Assembly (NCBI GenBank): GCA_910589425.1
Contig: CAJUSZ010000035.1
Location: forward strand, 1-22,740
Source: an uncultured Muribaculaceae bacterium
Lineage (GTDB): Bacteria; Bacteroidota; Bacteroidia; Bacteroidales; Muribaculaceae
DNA length: 22,740 bases
Direction of reading: 5' to 3'
The notes beneath the pieces were generated by a model. It was not told the origin of the DNA. It was given only the letters and a program-made list of their open reading frames with translations, and made no database searches. The position numbers and the translations under genes were made by a program. This document shows positions 11,846 through 20,526 of the stretch, piece by piece. Within the stretch, counting starts at the first letter, position 1, and each line of letters begins with the position of its first letter.

Positions 11846-14689
11846 ATGTTGATTAACCAAGCATTCTTGAGACGCCAGTTTATCTACATATTCCTTGTCG
11901 CGGCTATTGCTCTGGCAGTGGCCTCTGAGCAGTCTGTCCCTGCCCTGCAACGCGGCGGTCCTGACCGGTCGGCCATGGCTGATTCGCTTGCGGCAGCCCC
12001 CACGGCAGCTCCCTCCCGCAGCGGGGGAAGGCTCAGGCGTGGCGCCGGGGTGGAGAGGGCGGATTCCTCCTCGCCCGCAGCGATGCGCGGTCAGGATGAG
12101 ATGCCTGCGGACTCGTCGCGTCAGGCGATGACGCGGCTCAACCGCAACAAGGTGGATCTTGAGGATGTGGTAACATTCTCGGCCAAGGATTCGCTGGTGA
12201 TGCTCGGGCAGAGCAATGCCTATCTCTACGGGGAAAGTACGGTGGAATATACCGATCTTCAACTTAATTCCGGAGAGATCCGCATGTCGCTCGACAGCGC
12301 GACTGTCTATGCCACGGGCGTGCGCGATTCGGTCGGCAATCTTGTGGAGACGCCGATCTTCCGGGACAAGTCCGGCGAGTATGAGTCGGAGACGATGACC
12401 TATAACTTCAAGACGCAGCGCGGATTCATCACCGACGTCATCACCCAGCAGGGTGAGGGCTATCTCACAGGAGGAAAGACAAAGCGCATGGAGGATGGAT
12501 GCTTTTTTGTGGAGAATGGTTTCTACACCACTTGCGACAACCATGAGCATCCCCACTTCGGCTTCCATCTCACACGCGCGAAAGTTACCCCGAAGAAGAA
12601 CATCGTAACCGGCCCGGTCTATATGGTGCTTGCCGACGTGCCTCTGCCGCTGGCTTTGCCGTTCGGCTTCTTCCCTTTCAACAAGGAGTATTCGTCGGGT
12701 ATAATCATGCCGACGTTCGGCGATGACTACAACCGCGGGTTTTATCTCAGGGACGGCGGATATTACTTTGCGATTAACGACAATATCGACCTTGCTCTGC
12801 GCGGGGAGATCTACACACGCGGATCGTGGGGCGTCAGCGCCCATTCCAACTACGTGAAGCGCTACCGCTACCGGGGAAATTTCGATCTGAGCTACATAAC
12901 GACCATCTATGGCGACAAGGGCGATCCCGACTATCAGAAGCAGAAGAATTTCCGGATAGCCTGGACCCACACGCAGGATCCGAAAGCCAACCCGAACCTG
13001 AACTTCTCGGCGTCGGTCAATTTCACCACGAGCGGATACACGAGAAATGACCTGAACTCGTACTACAACAATTCGTTTACGGAAAACACCAAGAGTTCGA
13101 CGGTCAACCTCACCTACCGCTTCCCGAATTCGAAATGGAGCGTCTCGGCCACGGCCAACATCACCCAGCGCAATCAGGACGAGACGCTTGCCGTGAGTTT
13201 CCCTAACTTCACGGTAACGATGTCGCAGCTGGCTCCGTTCAAACGCAAACGGCCAGTCGGTGCCGAACGCTGGTATGAGAAGATAAAGATGTCGTACACT
13301 GGCCAGTTCCAGAATTCGCTCACTGCCAAGCAGGATGTGTTTTTCCAGAAAAGTCTGATCAAGGACTGGCGCAACGGCCTGAGCCACTCGCTTCCGATCT
13401 CGGCCACGTTCAATGTATTCAAATATATCAACGTGTCGCCCAACATCCGTATCAACGACAGGATGTATACGAGCAAGATCCGCCGGCAGTGGGACACCCA
13501 GGCGTCGCGTGAGGTGCAGGACACCACATTCGGTTTCTACAATCTGTTTGACTTCAACGCGTCGATCTCGCTCGACACAAAGATATACGGTTTCTACAAG
13601 CCGCTGAAGATATTCGGAGACAAGGTGCAGATGGTCCGTCATGTGATCACGCCTACGGTCTCCTTCTCCGGAGCGCCGGACTTCAGCGCGCCCGGATGGG
13701 GGATCTACGGCTCATATTCTTATGTGGACGCTGACGGCCGGCGCCAGACCAACCGATATAACTATTTCTCGCACGGACTGCTTGGATCGCCTTCAGGAGG
13801 CACATCAAGCACGCTGAGCGTCCAGATAGCGAACAATCTTGAGATGAAGGTGAAGAGCGACCAGGATTCGACGGGCTACAAGAAGATCTCCCTCATAGAG
13901 AATTTCACCATAGGGCAGAGCTACAATTTCGCGGCCGATTCGATGAACTGGAGCAATATCAACACTTCGCTGATGCTCCGTCTGGTCAAGAATTTCAACC
14001 TTTCGCTTTCCGCCACATGGGATCCCTACACATACAGGCTGAACTCGTCGGGATCTCCGGTCAGGGTCAATGTTCCCCGCTGGAAAGTGGGCAAGGGCTG
14101 GGCACGGTTGGCAAGCACCGGCACATCGTTCTCCTACACGTTCAACAACAACACTTTCCGCCGTAAGAAAGGTGGCGATGAAGGCAACGGCCGTAAAGGT
14201 GGCGACGACGGCGGGGAAGACAGCGATGAGGACGAGGATGGCGATTTCGCCGCGGCCGCAGCCCGGAGGCGAGCTGAACGCAGCAAGAAAAACGAGGATG
14301 AGTCCGACGAGGACGGCTATGCGAAATGGAGCTGCCCGTGGAGCCTGACGGTGAACTATTCGGTGAACTACGGCTACGGCGACTTCGACACGCGTAAGAT
14401 GGAATGGAAAGGGAAATGGACACAGAACCTGTCGTTCTCGGGCAATATCCGCCCCACGACCAACTGGAATTTCAGTTTCTCGGCTTCCTATAACTTCGAC
14501 CTGAAAAAGATAGCCTACATGAATTGCAGCATCTCCAGGGATCTGCATTGCTTCACTATGACGGCGTCTTTTGTTCCGGTAGGCCCCTACAAGTCGTATA
14601 ATTTCCACATAGCGGTGAAATCATCGCTGCTTCAGGATCTGAAATATGACAAGCGGTCGTCCAATTCAAACGGAATCAAGTGGTATTGA
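11846..14689 (+). CDS. lptD: LPS-assembly outer membrane protein LptD (Bacteroidetes type)
   Basis: The 947-residue product has an N-terminal hydrophobic signal segment (about 10-26), a low-complexity stretch, and an OstA-like periplasmic domain (from about 105, with DSLVMLGQSNAYLYGESTVE and repeated beta-helix strands). A large C-terminal beta-barrel with alternating aromatic strands follows. LptD with LptE forms the outer-membrane translocon that inserts lipopolysaccharide at the cell surface. The Asn-Pro-rich barrel and the PLPLALPFGFFPF segment match Bacteroidetes LptD-like proteins. About residues 772-826 form an unusual acidic and basic insert (GGDEGN, SDEDEDGD, then RRRAERSKKNEDESDED), probably a surface loop. 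It stands alone between a terminator and the zapB promoter. Confidence 0.8.
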   Translation: MLINQAFLRRQFIYIFLVAAIALAVASEQSVPALQRGGPDRSAMADSLAAAPTAAPSRSGGRLRRGAGVERADSSSPAAMRGQDEMPADSSRQAMTRLNRNKVDLEDVVTFSAKDSLVMLGQSNAYLYGESTVEYTDLQLNSGEIRMSLDSATVYATGVRDSVGNLVETPIFRDKSGEYESETMTYNFKTQRGFITDVITQQGEGYLTGGKTKRMEDGCFFVENGFYTTCDNHEHPHFGFHLTRAKVTPKKNIVTGPVYMVLADVPLPLALPFGFFPFNKEYSSGIIMPTFGDDYNRGFYLRDGGYYFAINDNIDLALRGEIYTRGSWGVSAHSNYVKRYRYRGNFDLSYITTIYGDKGDPDYQKQKNFRIAWTHTQDPKANPNLNFSASVNFTTSGYTRNDLNSYYNNSFTENTKSSTVNLTYRFPNSKWSVSATANITQRNQDETLAVSFPNFTVTMSQLAPFKRKRPVGAERWYEKIKMSYTGQFQNSLTAKQDVFFQKSLIKDWRNGLSHSLPISATFNVFKYINVSPNIRINDRMYTSKIRRQWDTQASREVQDTTFGFYNLFDFNASISLDTKIYGFYKPLKIFGDKVQMVRHVITPTVSFSGAPDFSAPGWGIYGSYSYVDADGRRQTNRYNYFSHGLLGSPSGGTSSTLSVQIANNLEMKVKSDQDSTGYKKISLIENFTIGQSYNFAADSMNWSNINTSLMLRLVKNFNLSLSATWDPYTYRLNSSGSPVRVNVPRWKVGKGWARLASTGTSFSYTFNNNTFRRKKGGDEGNGRKGGDDGGEDSDEDEDGDFAAAAARRRAERSKKNEDESDEDGYAKWSCPWSLTVNYSVNYGYGDFDTRKMEWKGKWTQNLSFSGNIRPTTNWNFSFSASYNFDLKKIAYMNCSISRDLHCFTMTASFVPVGPYKSYNFHIAVKSSLLQDLKYDKRSSNSNGIKWY

Positions 14690-14754
14690 CGCCGGAGGAA
14701 TGTGGCATAAGGGCGCGTCAAGGCCGTGAAGTCGCGGTGAAAAGGGGGCGACTA

Positions 14755-14786
14755 TTTGGCCGGATGGAAAAAAATTGCTAACTTTG
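14755..14786 (+). promoter_or_regulatory. Promoter of the zapB-like/zapA unit
   Basis: TTTG (14755-14758), a 20-bp spacer and TAACTTTG (14779-14786) fit the consensus. The start near 14789 gives a leader of about 14 nt. Confidence 0.7.
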
Positions 14787-14802
14787 TAAAAATCCGGCAA
14801 AA

Positions 14803-15096
14803 ATGGCAGTCAATCTTACGACTATCATACAGAGCATCAGGCACAAGGTGGCCCAGCTGACGGCCAGGACAGAGAGTCTGTCGCGGCAGAACGCCGAGCA
14901 GTCGGTCCAGATAGCGGAACTTACCGCTGAGATCGAGCGTCTCAGGGCTGAAATAAAGTCGCTGAAGACGGACAATGACTATCTGGCGGTGTCCCACCGT
15001 CTGGCCCAAAGTCCCGATGAGATAATCAAAAGCCGACGCATGATTGCCGGATGGATTCGCGAAATCGACCGGTGCATTTCCCAGCTGAAGGAATGA
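14803..15096 (+). CDS. ZapB-like coiled-coil protein
   Basis: The 97-residue product is almost entirely heptad-patterned coiled coil (about 8-70: QNAEQSVQIAELTAEIERLR), with a basic tail ending in IDRCISQLKE. It lies 25 bp upstream of zapA. In Bacteroidetes a small coiled-coil gene commonly sits here, and ZapB-type proteins support the FtsZ ring through ZapA. The functional link rests on position and coiled-coil form only, since coiled coils carry little family-specific sequence. Confidence 0.6.
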   Translation: MAVNLTTIIQSIRHKVAQLTARTESLSRQNAEQSVQIAELTAEIERLRAEIKSLKTDNDYLAVSHRLAQSPDEIIKSRRMIAGWIREIDRCISQLKE

Positions 15097-15121
15097 CGGA
15101 AGCGAGGACGCCCGAAGCGCG

Positions 15122-15418
15122 ATGAAACAGGAGGAGAATATTCAGATCACGATAAATATAGCCGGGCAGAGGATCCCTCTCACGGTAGGTTTTGACCAGC
15201 AGAATCTCGTGAGGGAAACCGAGAAGAACGTCGGCGCGCTCTATGAGAAGTGGCGGCTTAAGTTCCCCCGGAAATCTATGCAGGAACTTCTGGCGATGAT
15301 AGCATACCAGTATGCGTCGTTCTATCTTTCGCTGAGCCGCCGCATGGATGAAAGCGCCAGGGATGCCGAAGCCCTGGACGCGATGCTCGACGACGCTCTC
15401 GGAAGGCTTCCGGAATGA
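15122..15418 (+). CDS. zapA: Cell division protein ZapA
   Basis: The 98-residue product fits ZapA in length and layout: an N-terminal beta strand region (ITINIAGQRIPLTV), a central QNLVRETEKNVGALYEKW helix, and a C-terminal coiled coil. ZapA binds FtsZ at midcell and crosslinks protofilaments in the Z ring. It is cotranscribed with the coiled-coil gene upstream. The region after it holds a structured RNA candidate, as in gammaproteobacteria where 6S RNA follows zapA. Confidence 0.8.
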   Translation: MKQEENIQITINIAGQRIPLTVGFDQQNLVRETEKNVGALYEKWRLKFPRKSMQELLAMIAYQYASFYLSLSRRMDESARDAEALDAMLDDALGRLPE

Positions 15419-15487
15419 ACGTCCCCGCGCCGGATATGGCGCCGGCCCAAGGCCGGGGCGGATGCGGATAGATATTTTCCACTTTTG

Positions 15488-15638
15488 TTTCTGAAATTGT
15501 TTCGGGCGGGCAGGTTCAAGAAGAATCTGTTCCCCCTCTTTGCCGCATATCCGCCATGCAGGGTTTTCCCGCAGCGGTTTCGGGCAATCTGACTCAAGCG
15601 GCAATAACCAACACGAGATAAAAACAATCAAACAGAAA
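15488..15638 (+). ncRNA. Structured RNA candidate, possibly 6S RNA
   Basis: The 262-bp zapA-rny gap folds by eye into a long rod. TTTCTG (15488-15493) pairs with CAGAAA (15633-15638), ATTGTTT (15496-15502) with AAACAAT (15622-15628), and TTGCCGC (15540-15546) with GCGGCAA (15598-15604). A 7-bp hairpin (CAGGTTC/GAATCTG, 15511-15529) lies in the 5' side of the central open region, and GCAGGG/CCCGC is near the tip. A rod closed by a terminal stem with a central bulge, about 150 nt, downstream of zapA, suggests 6S RNA, which binds RNA polymerase in stationary phase. The strand is assumed from synteny, and no clear promoter was seen. Confidence 0.45.
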
Positions 15639-15680
15639 TCCAAAGACAATACCTTTTTTACATTAAACGCATAATTAGCA

Positions 15681-17222
15681 ATGAATACCGCAATATGGAT
15701 TATCATCGCTCTTGCCGCCGCGGCAATAGGATTCTATGTGGCCGACAGCATGAGCAAGAAGAGGGCAGGGTCGAGAGCCCGTGCCATAATCGACGAGGCT
15801 GAGCGAGAGGCCGATGTCATCAAAGAGAAACGCATCCTCAAGGCCAAGGAGGAGGAGATGAAGATCCTCAACGACGCCGAACGCACAGCCAGCCAGAAGA
15901 TTCAGAAAGCACAAGCCGGAGAGCAGCGTGTGCGCCAGCGAGAGCATCAGCTCAACCAGCAGCAGAGCGAGCTTGCCCGCCGCAAGAATGAGCTTGAGAA
16001 TCTGCGCGGCAATCTCGACAGCCGCAGGGAGCAGCTCGACGCCGAGGCCGAGGAGGTGAAAAAACTGCATCTCTCGGTGCGCGACGAGCTTGAGCGCATT
16101 TCCGGTCTGAGCGCCGATGAAGCCAAGGAGAAGCTTATAGAGTCGCTGAAGGATGAGGCCAAGACAGCCGCCGCCGGATATATCAACGACATCATGGACG
16201 ACGCCAAGATGACGGCCAACAAAGAGGCCAAGCGCATAGTGGTCCAGTCGATCCAGCGTGTGGCCACCGAGACAGCCGTAGAGAACTCCGTAACGGTGTT
16301 CCATATCGACAATGACGAGATCAAAGGCCGCATAATCGGCCGCGAGGGGCGCAACATCAGAGCGCTCGAGGCGGCCACCGGCATAGAGATAATCGTGGAC
16401 GACACGCCTGAGGCAATCGTGCTTTCCGGCTTTGATCCAGTGCGCCGCGAGATAGCCCGACTGGCGCTCCATCAGCTCGTGGTGGACGGACGTATCCATC
16501 CCGCCCGCATCGAGGAGGTGGTGGCCAAAGTGCGCCGCCAGGTGGAGGAGGAGATCATCGAGACCGGCAAGCGCACGGCCATCGACCTCGGCATCCACGG
16601 CCTGCATCCGGAACTGATCCGCATGGTGGGCAAGATGAAATACCGCTCCTCCTACGGGCAGAACCTTTTGCAGCACTCCCGCGAGACGGCCAATCTCTGT
16701 GCGGTGATGGCTTCCGAACTCGGTCTGAATCCGAAGAAAGCGCGTCGCGCCGGTCTTCTGCATGACATAGGCAAAGTGCCCGACGATGAGCCGGAACTTC
16801 CCCACGCACTTCTCGGCATGAAGCTCGCCGAGAAATTCAAGGAGAAACCGGAGATATGCAATGCCATAGGCGCCCACCACGACGAAGTGGAGCAGACATC
16901 GCTTCTCGCCCCGATCGTTCAGGTCTGCGACGCTATTTCCGGTGCCCGTCCCGGCGCCCGCCGCGAGATTGTGGAGGCTTACATCAAGCGACTCAACGAT
17001 CTCGAGCAGCTTGCGCTTTCCTATCCGGGCGTGATAAAGACTTACGCCATTCAGGCTGGCCGGGAGTTGCGCGTGATCGTGGGAGCCGAGAAGATCTCCG
17101 ACGTGGAGACCGAGAAACTGTCGGCCGAGATCGCCAAGAAGATCCAGGATGAGATGACTTATCCCGGTCAGGTCAAGATCACGGTGATCCGCGAGACGAG
17201 AGCCATCAGTTACGCCAAGTAA
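15681..17222 (+). CDS. rny: Ribonuclease Y
   Basis: The 513-residue product shows the full RNase Y layout: an N-terminal membrane anchor (about 3-21), a long coiled coil (about 28-190), a KH domain with GREG loop (220-223), and an HD domain with H332 and the HD pair at 361-362 (LLHDIGK). The length is as usual for the family. RNase Y is a membrane-bound endoribonuclease initiating mRNA decay. The start is fixed by the anchor. ricT follows 12 nt later, pairing the enzyme with a known specificity partner in one operon. Confidence 0.95.
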   Translation: MNTAIWIIIALAAAAIGFYVADSMSKKRAGSRARAIIDEAEREADVIKEKRILKAKEEEMKILNDAERTASQKIQKAQAGEQRVRQREHQLNQQQSELARRKNELENLRGNLDSRREQLDAEAEEVKKLHLSVRDELERISGLSADEAKEKLIESLKDEAKTAAAGYINDIMDDAKMTANKEAKRIVVQSIQRVATETAVENSVTVFHIDNDEIKGRIIGREGRNIRALEAATGIEIIVDDTPEAIVLSGFDPVRREIARLALHQLVVDGRIHPARIEEVVAKVRRQVEEEIIETGKRTAIDLGIHGLHPELIRMVGKMKYRSSYGQNLLQHSRETANLCAVMASELGLNPKKARRAGLLHDIGKVPDDEPELPHALLGMKLAEKFKEKPEICNAIGAHHDEVEQTSLLAPIVQVCDAISGARPGARREIVEAYIKRLNDLEQLALSYPGVIKTYAIQAGRELRVIVGAEKISDVETEKLSAEIAKKIQDEMTYPGQVKITVIRETRAISYAK

Positions 17223-17234
17223 AATCCTCCGGGC

Positions 17235-18731
17235 ATGGAAATAAAAGAGGAAATAAATGTAGGTGAGGAGCCGCGTCAGGACTCCGTCAGCGATGCCGCC
17301 GGAATGGCGCCCGGTAAGCCGGAAGATCCGGCTCCCGGGGCAGACGGCGACGACGATGAGGACGGCGACGACACGGATCTCACTCCTCCGCTTCCGGAGA
17401 CCACAAGGGTGGCGGACGACGACACTGAGGCCACCGAGGCGGAAATGCCGGCTTCGTCGCCCCGGAGTTTCGGCTGCGGCAACGTCAAGGCTCCGCGCGG
17501 AAAGCTCCACGGATATGACTGGCTCCATTCCATCCCCGAGGCGGAGCGTTGCGACATGGTGCGGGTCCAGTTCAAGAACACCAGGGCCGGATTCTACCGC
17601 AACGACCAGCATCTCGACCTGAAGCCGGGCGACATGGTGGCTGTCGAGGCCAGTCCGGGACACGACATCGGAGAGGTGATCATGACCGGACCGCTTGTGC
17701 GCCTTCAGATGCGGAAGGCCAATCTGAAGTCTGATTCGGAGATCAAGCGTGTGTTCCGTATAGCCAAGCCGGCCGATCTCGAGAAATACGAGGAGGCTAT
17801 GGCCCGCGAGCATGAGACAATGATCCGTTCGCGCAAGATAGCCGAGGATCTTGGTCTGAACATGAAGATCGGCGATGTGGAGTTTCAGGGAGACGGAGCG
17901 AAAGCCATATTCTATTACATCGCGGATGAGCGCGTCGACTTCAGAAAGCTCATCCGGATCCTGGCCGACACGTTCAAGATCAGGATCGAGATGAAGCAGA
18001 TAGGAGCCAGGCAGGAGGCCGGGCGCATCGGAGGAATAGGTCCGTGCGGACGACCGCTGTGCTGCGCGAGCTGGCTGTCTAATTTTGTCTCCGTAGGCAC
18101 GAGTTCGGCACGCTATCAGGATATATCGATGAATCCGCAGAAACTTGCCGGACAGTGCGGAAAACTGAAATGCTGTCTTAATTTCGAGGTGGACAATTAT
18201 ATCGAGGCGGGAAAGAAACTTCCTCCCAAAGATGTCCAGCTTCAGACGGCCGACGGGGATTTCTTCCTCTTCAAGACTGATATACTGAAGGGTGAGATCA
18301 CTTATTCTTCAGACAAGTCGGTGCCGGCGAATCTTGTTACAATCCCGGCTGCCCGTGCATTCGAGATCATCGCTCTCAACAAGCAGGGAGTGAAACCGGA
18401 TGCACTTTCCACCCAAAGCAAGGCTGCTGCGGGAAAAACCGGTTTCACCGATATGGTGGGACAGGATTCCCTCACACGTTTTGACAAGAGCAAGCGTAAG
18501 AAAAAGAAGAAGAGCAAGCCTGCGGCCGACAAGGAGAAGCAGCCTGAAAAGGATAAGCCGAAGCAGAACAACCAGGATTCCAAGCCGCGCCAGAACCGCC
18601 AGGCGAAGGAGAAACCTGCCGGTCAGCAGACAGAGCAGCGGCAGAAACGGAACGCCGATTCCAGACCGAGGCAGCCACGTCAGAAGAGAAACAACGGTCC
18701 GCGTCAGGCCGAAAAAGAGAAAAAGGACTGA
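17235..18731 (+). CDS. ricT: RicT/YaaT-like PSP1-domain protein
   Basis: The 498-residue product has an acidic low-complexity N-terminus (about 1-75), then the PSP1 region (FKNTRAGFYRNDQHLDLKPGD onward). It carries the conserved Cys clusters IGPCGRPLCCASWL and LAGQCGKLKCCLNFE (about residues 265-320). A Lys/Gln/Pro-rich basic tail fills about 410-498. In Bacillus RicT works with RicA and RicF as an iron-sulphur complex that directs RNase Y to polycistronic transcripts. Its place 12 nt after rny supports the same partnership here, although ricA and ricF homologues are not in the window. The basic tail may bind RNA. gldH begins 4 nt after its stop. Confidence 0.85.
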   Translation: MEIKEEINVGEEPRQDSVSDAAGMAPGKPEDPAPGADGDDDEDGDDTDLTPPLPETTRVADDDTEATEAEMPASSPRSFGCGNVKAPRGKLHGYDWLHSIPEAERCDMVRVQFKNTRAGFYRNDQHLDLKPGDMVAVEASPGHDIGEVIMTGPLVRLQMRKANLKSDSEIKRVFRIAKPADLEKYEEAMAREHETMIRSRKIAEDLGLNMKIGDVEFQGDGAKAIFYYIADERVDFRKLIRILADTFKIRIEMKQIGARQEAGRIGGIGPCGRPLCCASWLSNFVSVGTSSARYQDISMNPQKLAGQCGKLKCCLNFEVDNYIEAGKKLPPKDVQLQTADGDFFLFKTDILKGEITYSSDKSVPANLVTIPAARAFEIIALNKQGVKPDALSTQSKAAAGKTGFTDMVGQDSLTRFDKSKRKKKKKSKPAADKEKQPEKDKPKQNNQDSKPRQNRQAKEKPAGQQTEQRQKRNADSRPRQPRQKRNNGPRQAEKEKKD

Positions 18732-18735
18732 TCTG

Positions 18736-19203
18736 ATGAAATTTCCCGGACCGATACTGTCTGCGTTTTTGACTTGCATGCTGGTTTCGGGATGCGCGTC
18801 TCGCAGCCGTTCAGTGTATGCTGATTTCAAATCTCCGTCCGATACGGATGCGTGGGATCCTCTCGATGAACTCGTTTTCAAGACGGAGATTCCCGGTGCC
18901 TCCAGGGCGTGCGATGTAGTCCTCACGGTGAGGCACACGGATTCATATCCGTCGCAGGAGCTGCGGCTGATAGTGGGGTTTCATGACGGGAATGCGGGGG
19001 AGGCCTCCGATACCGTAGTGCTGCGCCTTGCGGATGAAGAAGGCCGTTGGCTCGGCAAGACCTCATACGGAGTCGTAACGATGACAGACACATTACGGCG
19101 CGGTTTCATCCCTACCCGAGGCGGGATGATAACCGTGCGTCCGGATTCAAAGATTCCGGTGTCCGGGATCAGCAAGATCGGAATAAGTCTGGAAACACGG
19201 TGA
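18736..19203 (+). CDS. gldH: GldH-type gliding motility lipoprotein
   Basis: From ATG 18736 the product has 155 residues. It has a lipoprotein signal peptide with lipobox LVSGC (Cys20), then a beta-rich domain with VYADFKSPSDTDAWDP near the mature N-terminus, typical of GldH. In Flavobacterium GldH is needed for gliding and type IX secretion-linked motility; many non-gliding Bacteroidales keep it, with an unknown role at the inner face of an envelope membrane. It closely follows ricT (4-nt gap), a common order in Bacteroidales. The start is chosen by the signal peptide, since the open frame upstream overlaps ricT. Confidence 0.8.
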   Translation: MKFPGPILSAFLTCMLVSGCASRSRSVYADFKSPSDTDAWDPLDELVFKTEIPGASRACDVVLTVRHTDSYPSQELRLIVGFHDGNAGEASDTVVLRLADEEGRWLGKTSYGVVTMTDTLRRGFIPTRGGMITVRPDSKIPVSGISKIGISLETR

Positions 19204-19253
19204 GAGTCCGGCTGCCGGAAGATATTCCGGGCAGTTTAGTTAAAAAGAATCAT

Positions 19254-19261
19254 TAATTTTG
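19254..19261 (+). promoter_or_regulatory. Probable promoter of the M24 peptidase gene
   Basis: TAATTTTG lies about 53 bp before the chosen start. Only a weak TTT is seen upstream at unsuitable spacing. The start near 19264 argues against the in-frame TTG at 19264 and for ATG 19315. Confidence 0.45.
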
Positions 19262-19314
19262 TATTGTCGAGGCCGTTGTCGCGGCAATTTGGAAGTACAA
19301 TATACAAGATCAAC

Positions 19315-20514
19315 ATGGGAATTGAGAAGCACCATTTTATACCGGAGGATATGCGCGGTGAGATCACACTGCGTGTAAACCGGATTCAGGAGATAATGAA
19401 ACGCAGCGGAGTCGAGGCTCTGTTGCTGACAGGAAATGCCAATGTCTTCTATACTTCAGGGCGTTTTTTCAGAGGTTACACATACATCCCGCTGTCGGGA
19501 GAGGCAATCTACTTCATCATGCGTCCTGATATTTACGACACATCTTCTGTAAGGTCATATACCATACGCAAGCCGGAGCAGATCCCGTCGGTAATGGAAG
19601 AGAACGCCATCGCGCTTCCGGCCACCGTAGGATATGAGTATGATGACCTTTCATTCTCCGAGGTGAAGCGCCTTCAGGCGGTGTTCCCCGATGCGACCGC
19701 AGCCGATGGCGGCGCCGTAATGCGCGAGGCCCGGATGAGGAAGACTCCTTACGAGATCGGCCAGATGGAGGCCGATGGGCTGCACCAGGCCGCCGTCTAC
19801 CGTCGCATACCCAGGGTGTTCAAAGAGGATATGACCGATGTAGAGTTCCAGATCGAGATAGAACATATATTGCGTATGGAAGGCTGTCTGGGACGCGCCC
19901 GTATGTCGGGGCGCCTTATGGAGATCAACATGGGCAGCGTCCTCTACGGGGAAAACGCCGATGCTCCCACGCCCTACGAGTTCGCTCTCGGAGGCGCGGG
20001 GACGGATCCGTCGCTTCCAGTCGGGGCCGACGGCTCGATCATGCATTCCGGACATACGGTCATGGTGGACATGAACGGCGCTTTCAACGGATATCAGACC
20101 GATATGACGCGTGTATGGCGCATAGGGGATATTCCCGAAAAAGCGGTTAAGGCACACGATTGCTCCCGGAAGATACTGCGCAGGCTTGAGGAAATAGGAA
20201 AGCCCGGCTGCCCCGTAGCCGATCTCTACAACGAAGCGATGAGGATCGTGGAGGAGGAGAAGCTCGAGCGGTATTTCATGGGACATACGCAGAGGGTAGC
20301 GTTCATCGGTCATGGAGTGGGCATCGAACTCAATGAACAGCCTCCCATCACGGGGAGAAGCAAAGTCCTTCTGGCCGAGGGAATGACTCTGGCAATAGAG
20401 CCTAAGTTCGTAATTCCCGGAGTCGGAGCCGTAGGAGTGGAAAATACCTACGTGGTTACAGACCGTGGACTGCGTTGTCTCACCCCGTTTGAGGAGGAGA
20501 TTCAGGAACTTTGA
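19315..20514 (+). CDS. M24 family Xaa-Pro aminopeptidase/dipeptidase
   Basis: From ATG 19315 the product has 399 residues. An N-terminal creatinase-like domain (about 15-150) leads into a pita-bread catalytic domain holding the five metal ligands in order: Asp in VMVDMNG, Asp in QTDMTRVW, His in FIGHGVGIE, Glu in LAIEPKF and Glu in GVENTYV. The family hydrolyses the bond before proline in peptides using two metal ions in the cytoplasm. All ligands are present. Whether it prefers dipeptides (PepQ type) or longer peptides (PepP type) cannot be told. The gene is followed after 12 nt by cca, probably in one unit. Confidence 0.88.
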   Translation: MGIEKHHFIPEDMRGEITLRVNRIQEIMKRSGVEALLLTGNANVFYTSGRFFRGYTYIPLSGEAIYFIMRPDIYDTSSVRSYTIRKPEQIPSVMEENAIALPATVGYEYDDLSFSEVKRLQAVFPDATAADGGAVMREARMRKTPYEIGQMEADGLHQAAVYRRIPRVFKEDMTDVEFQIEIEHILRMEGCLGRARMSGRLMEINMGSVLYGENADAPTPYEFALGGAGTDPSLPVGADGSIMHSGHTVMVDMNGAFNGYQTDMTRVWRIGDIPEKAVKAHDCSRKILRRLEEIGKPGCPVADLYNEAMRIVEEEKLERYFMGHTQRVAFIGHGVGIELNEQPPITGRSKVLLAEGMTLAIEPKFVIPGVGAVGVENTYVVTDRGLRCLTPFEEEIQEL

Positions 20515-20526
20515 GCATCGTGGTAA

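Noticed and set aside
11726..13642. 638-codon open frame antisense to lptD
   Set aside because: Arg/Val-rich composition typical of a shadow frame of a GC-rich gene; no start context, and the opposite strand is a clear LptD.
13805..14608. 267-codon antisense frame within lptD
   Set aside because: Shadow of the lptD barrel coding sequence.
15675..17813. 712-codon open frame antisense to rny and ricT
   Set aside because: It mirrors codon usage of two well-identified genes; the Leu/His/Gly-rich product has no domain logic.
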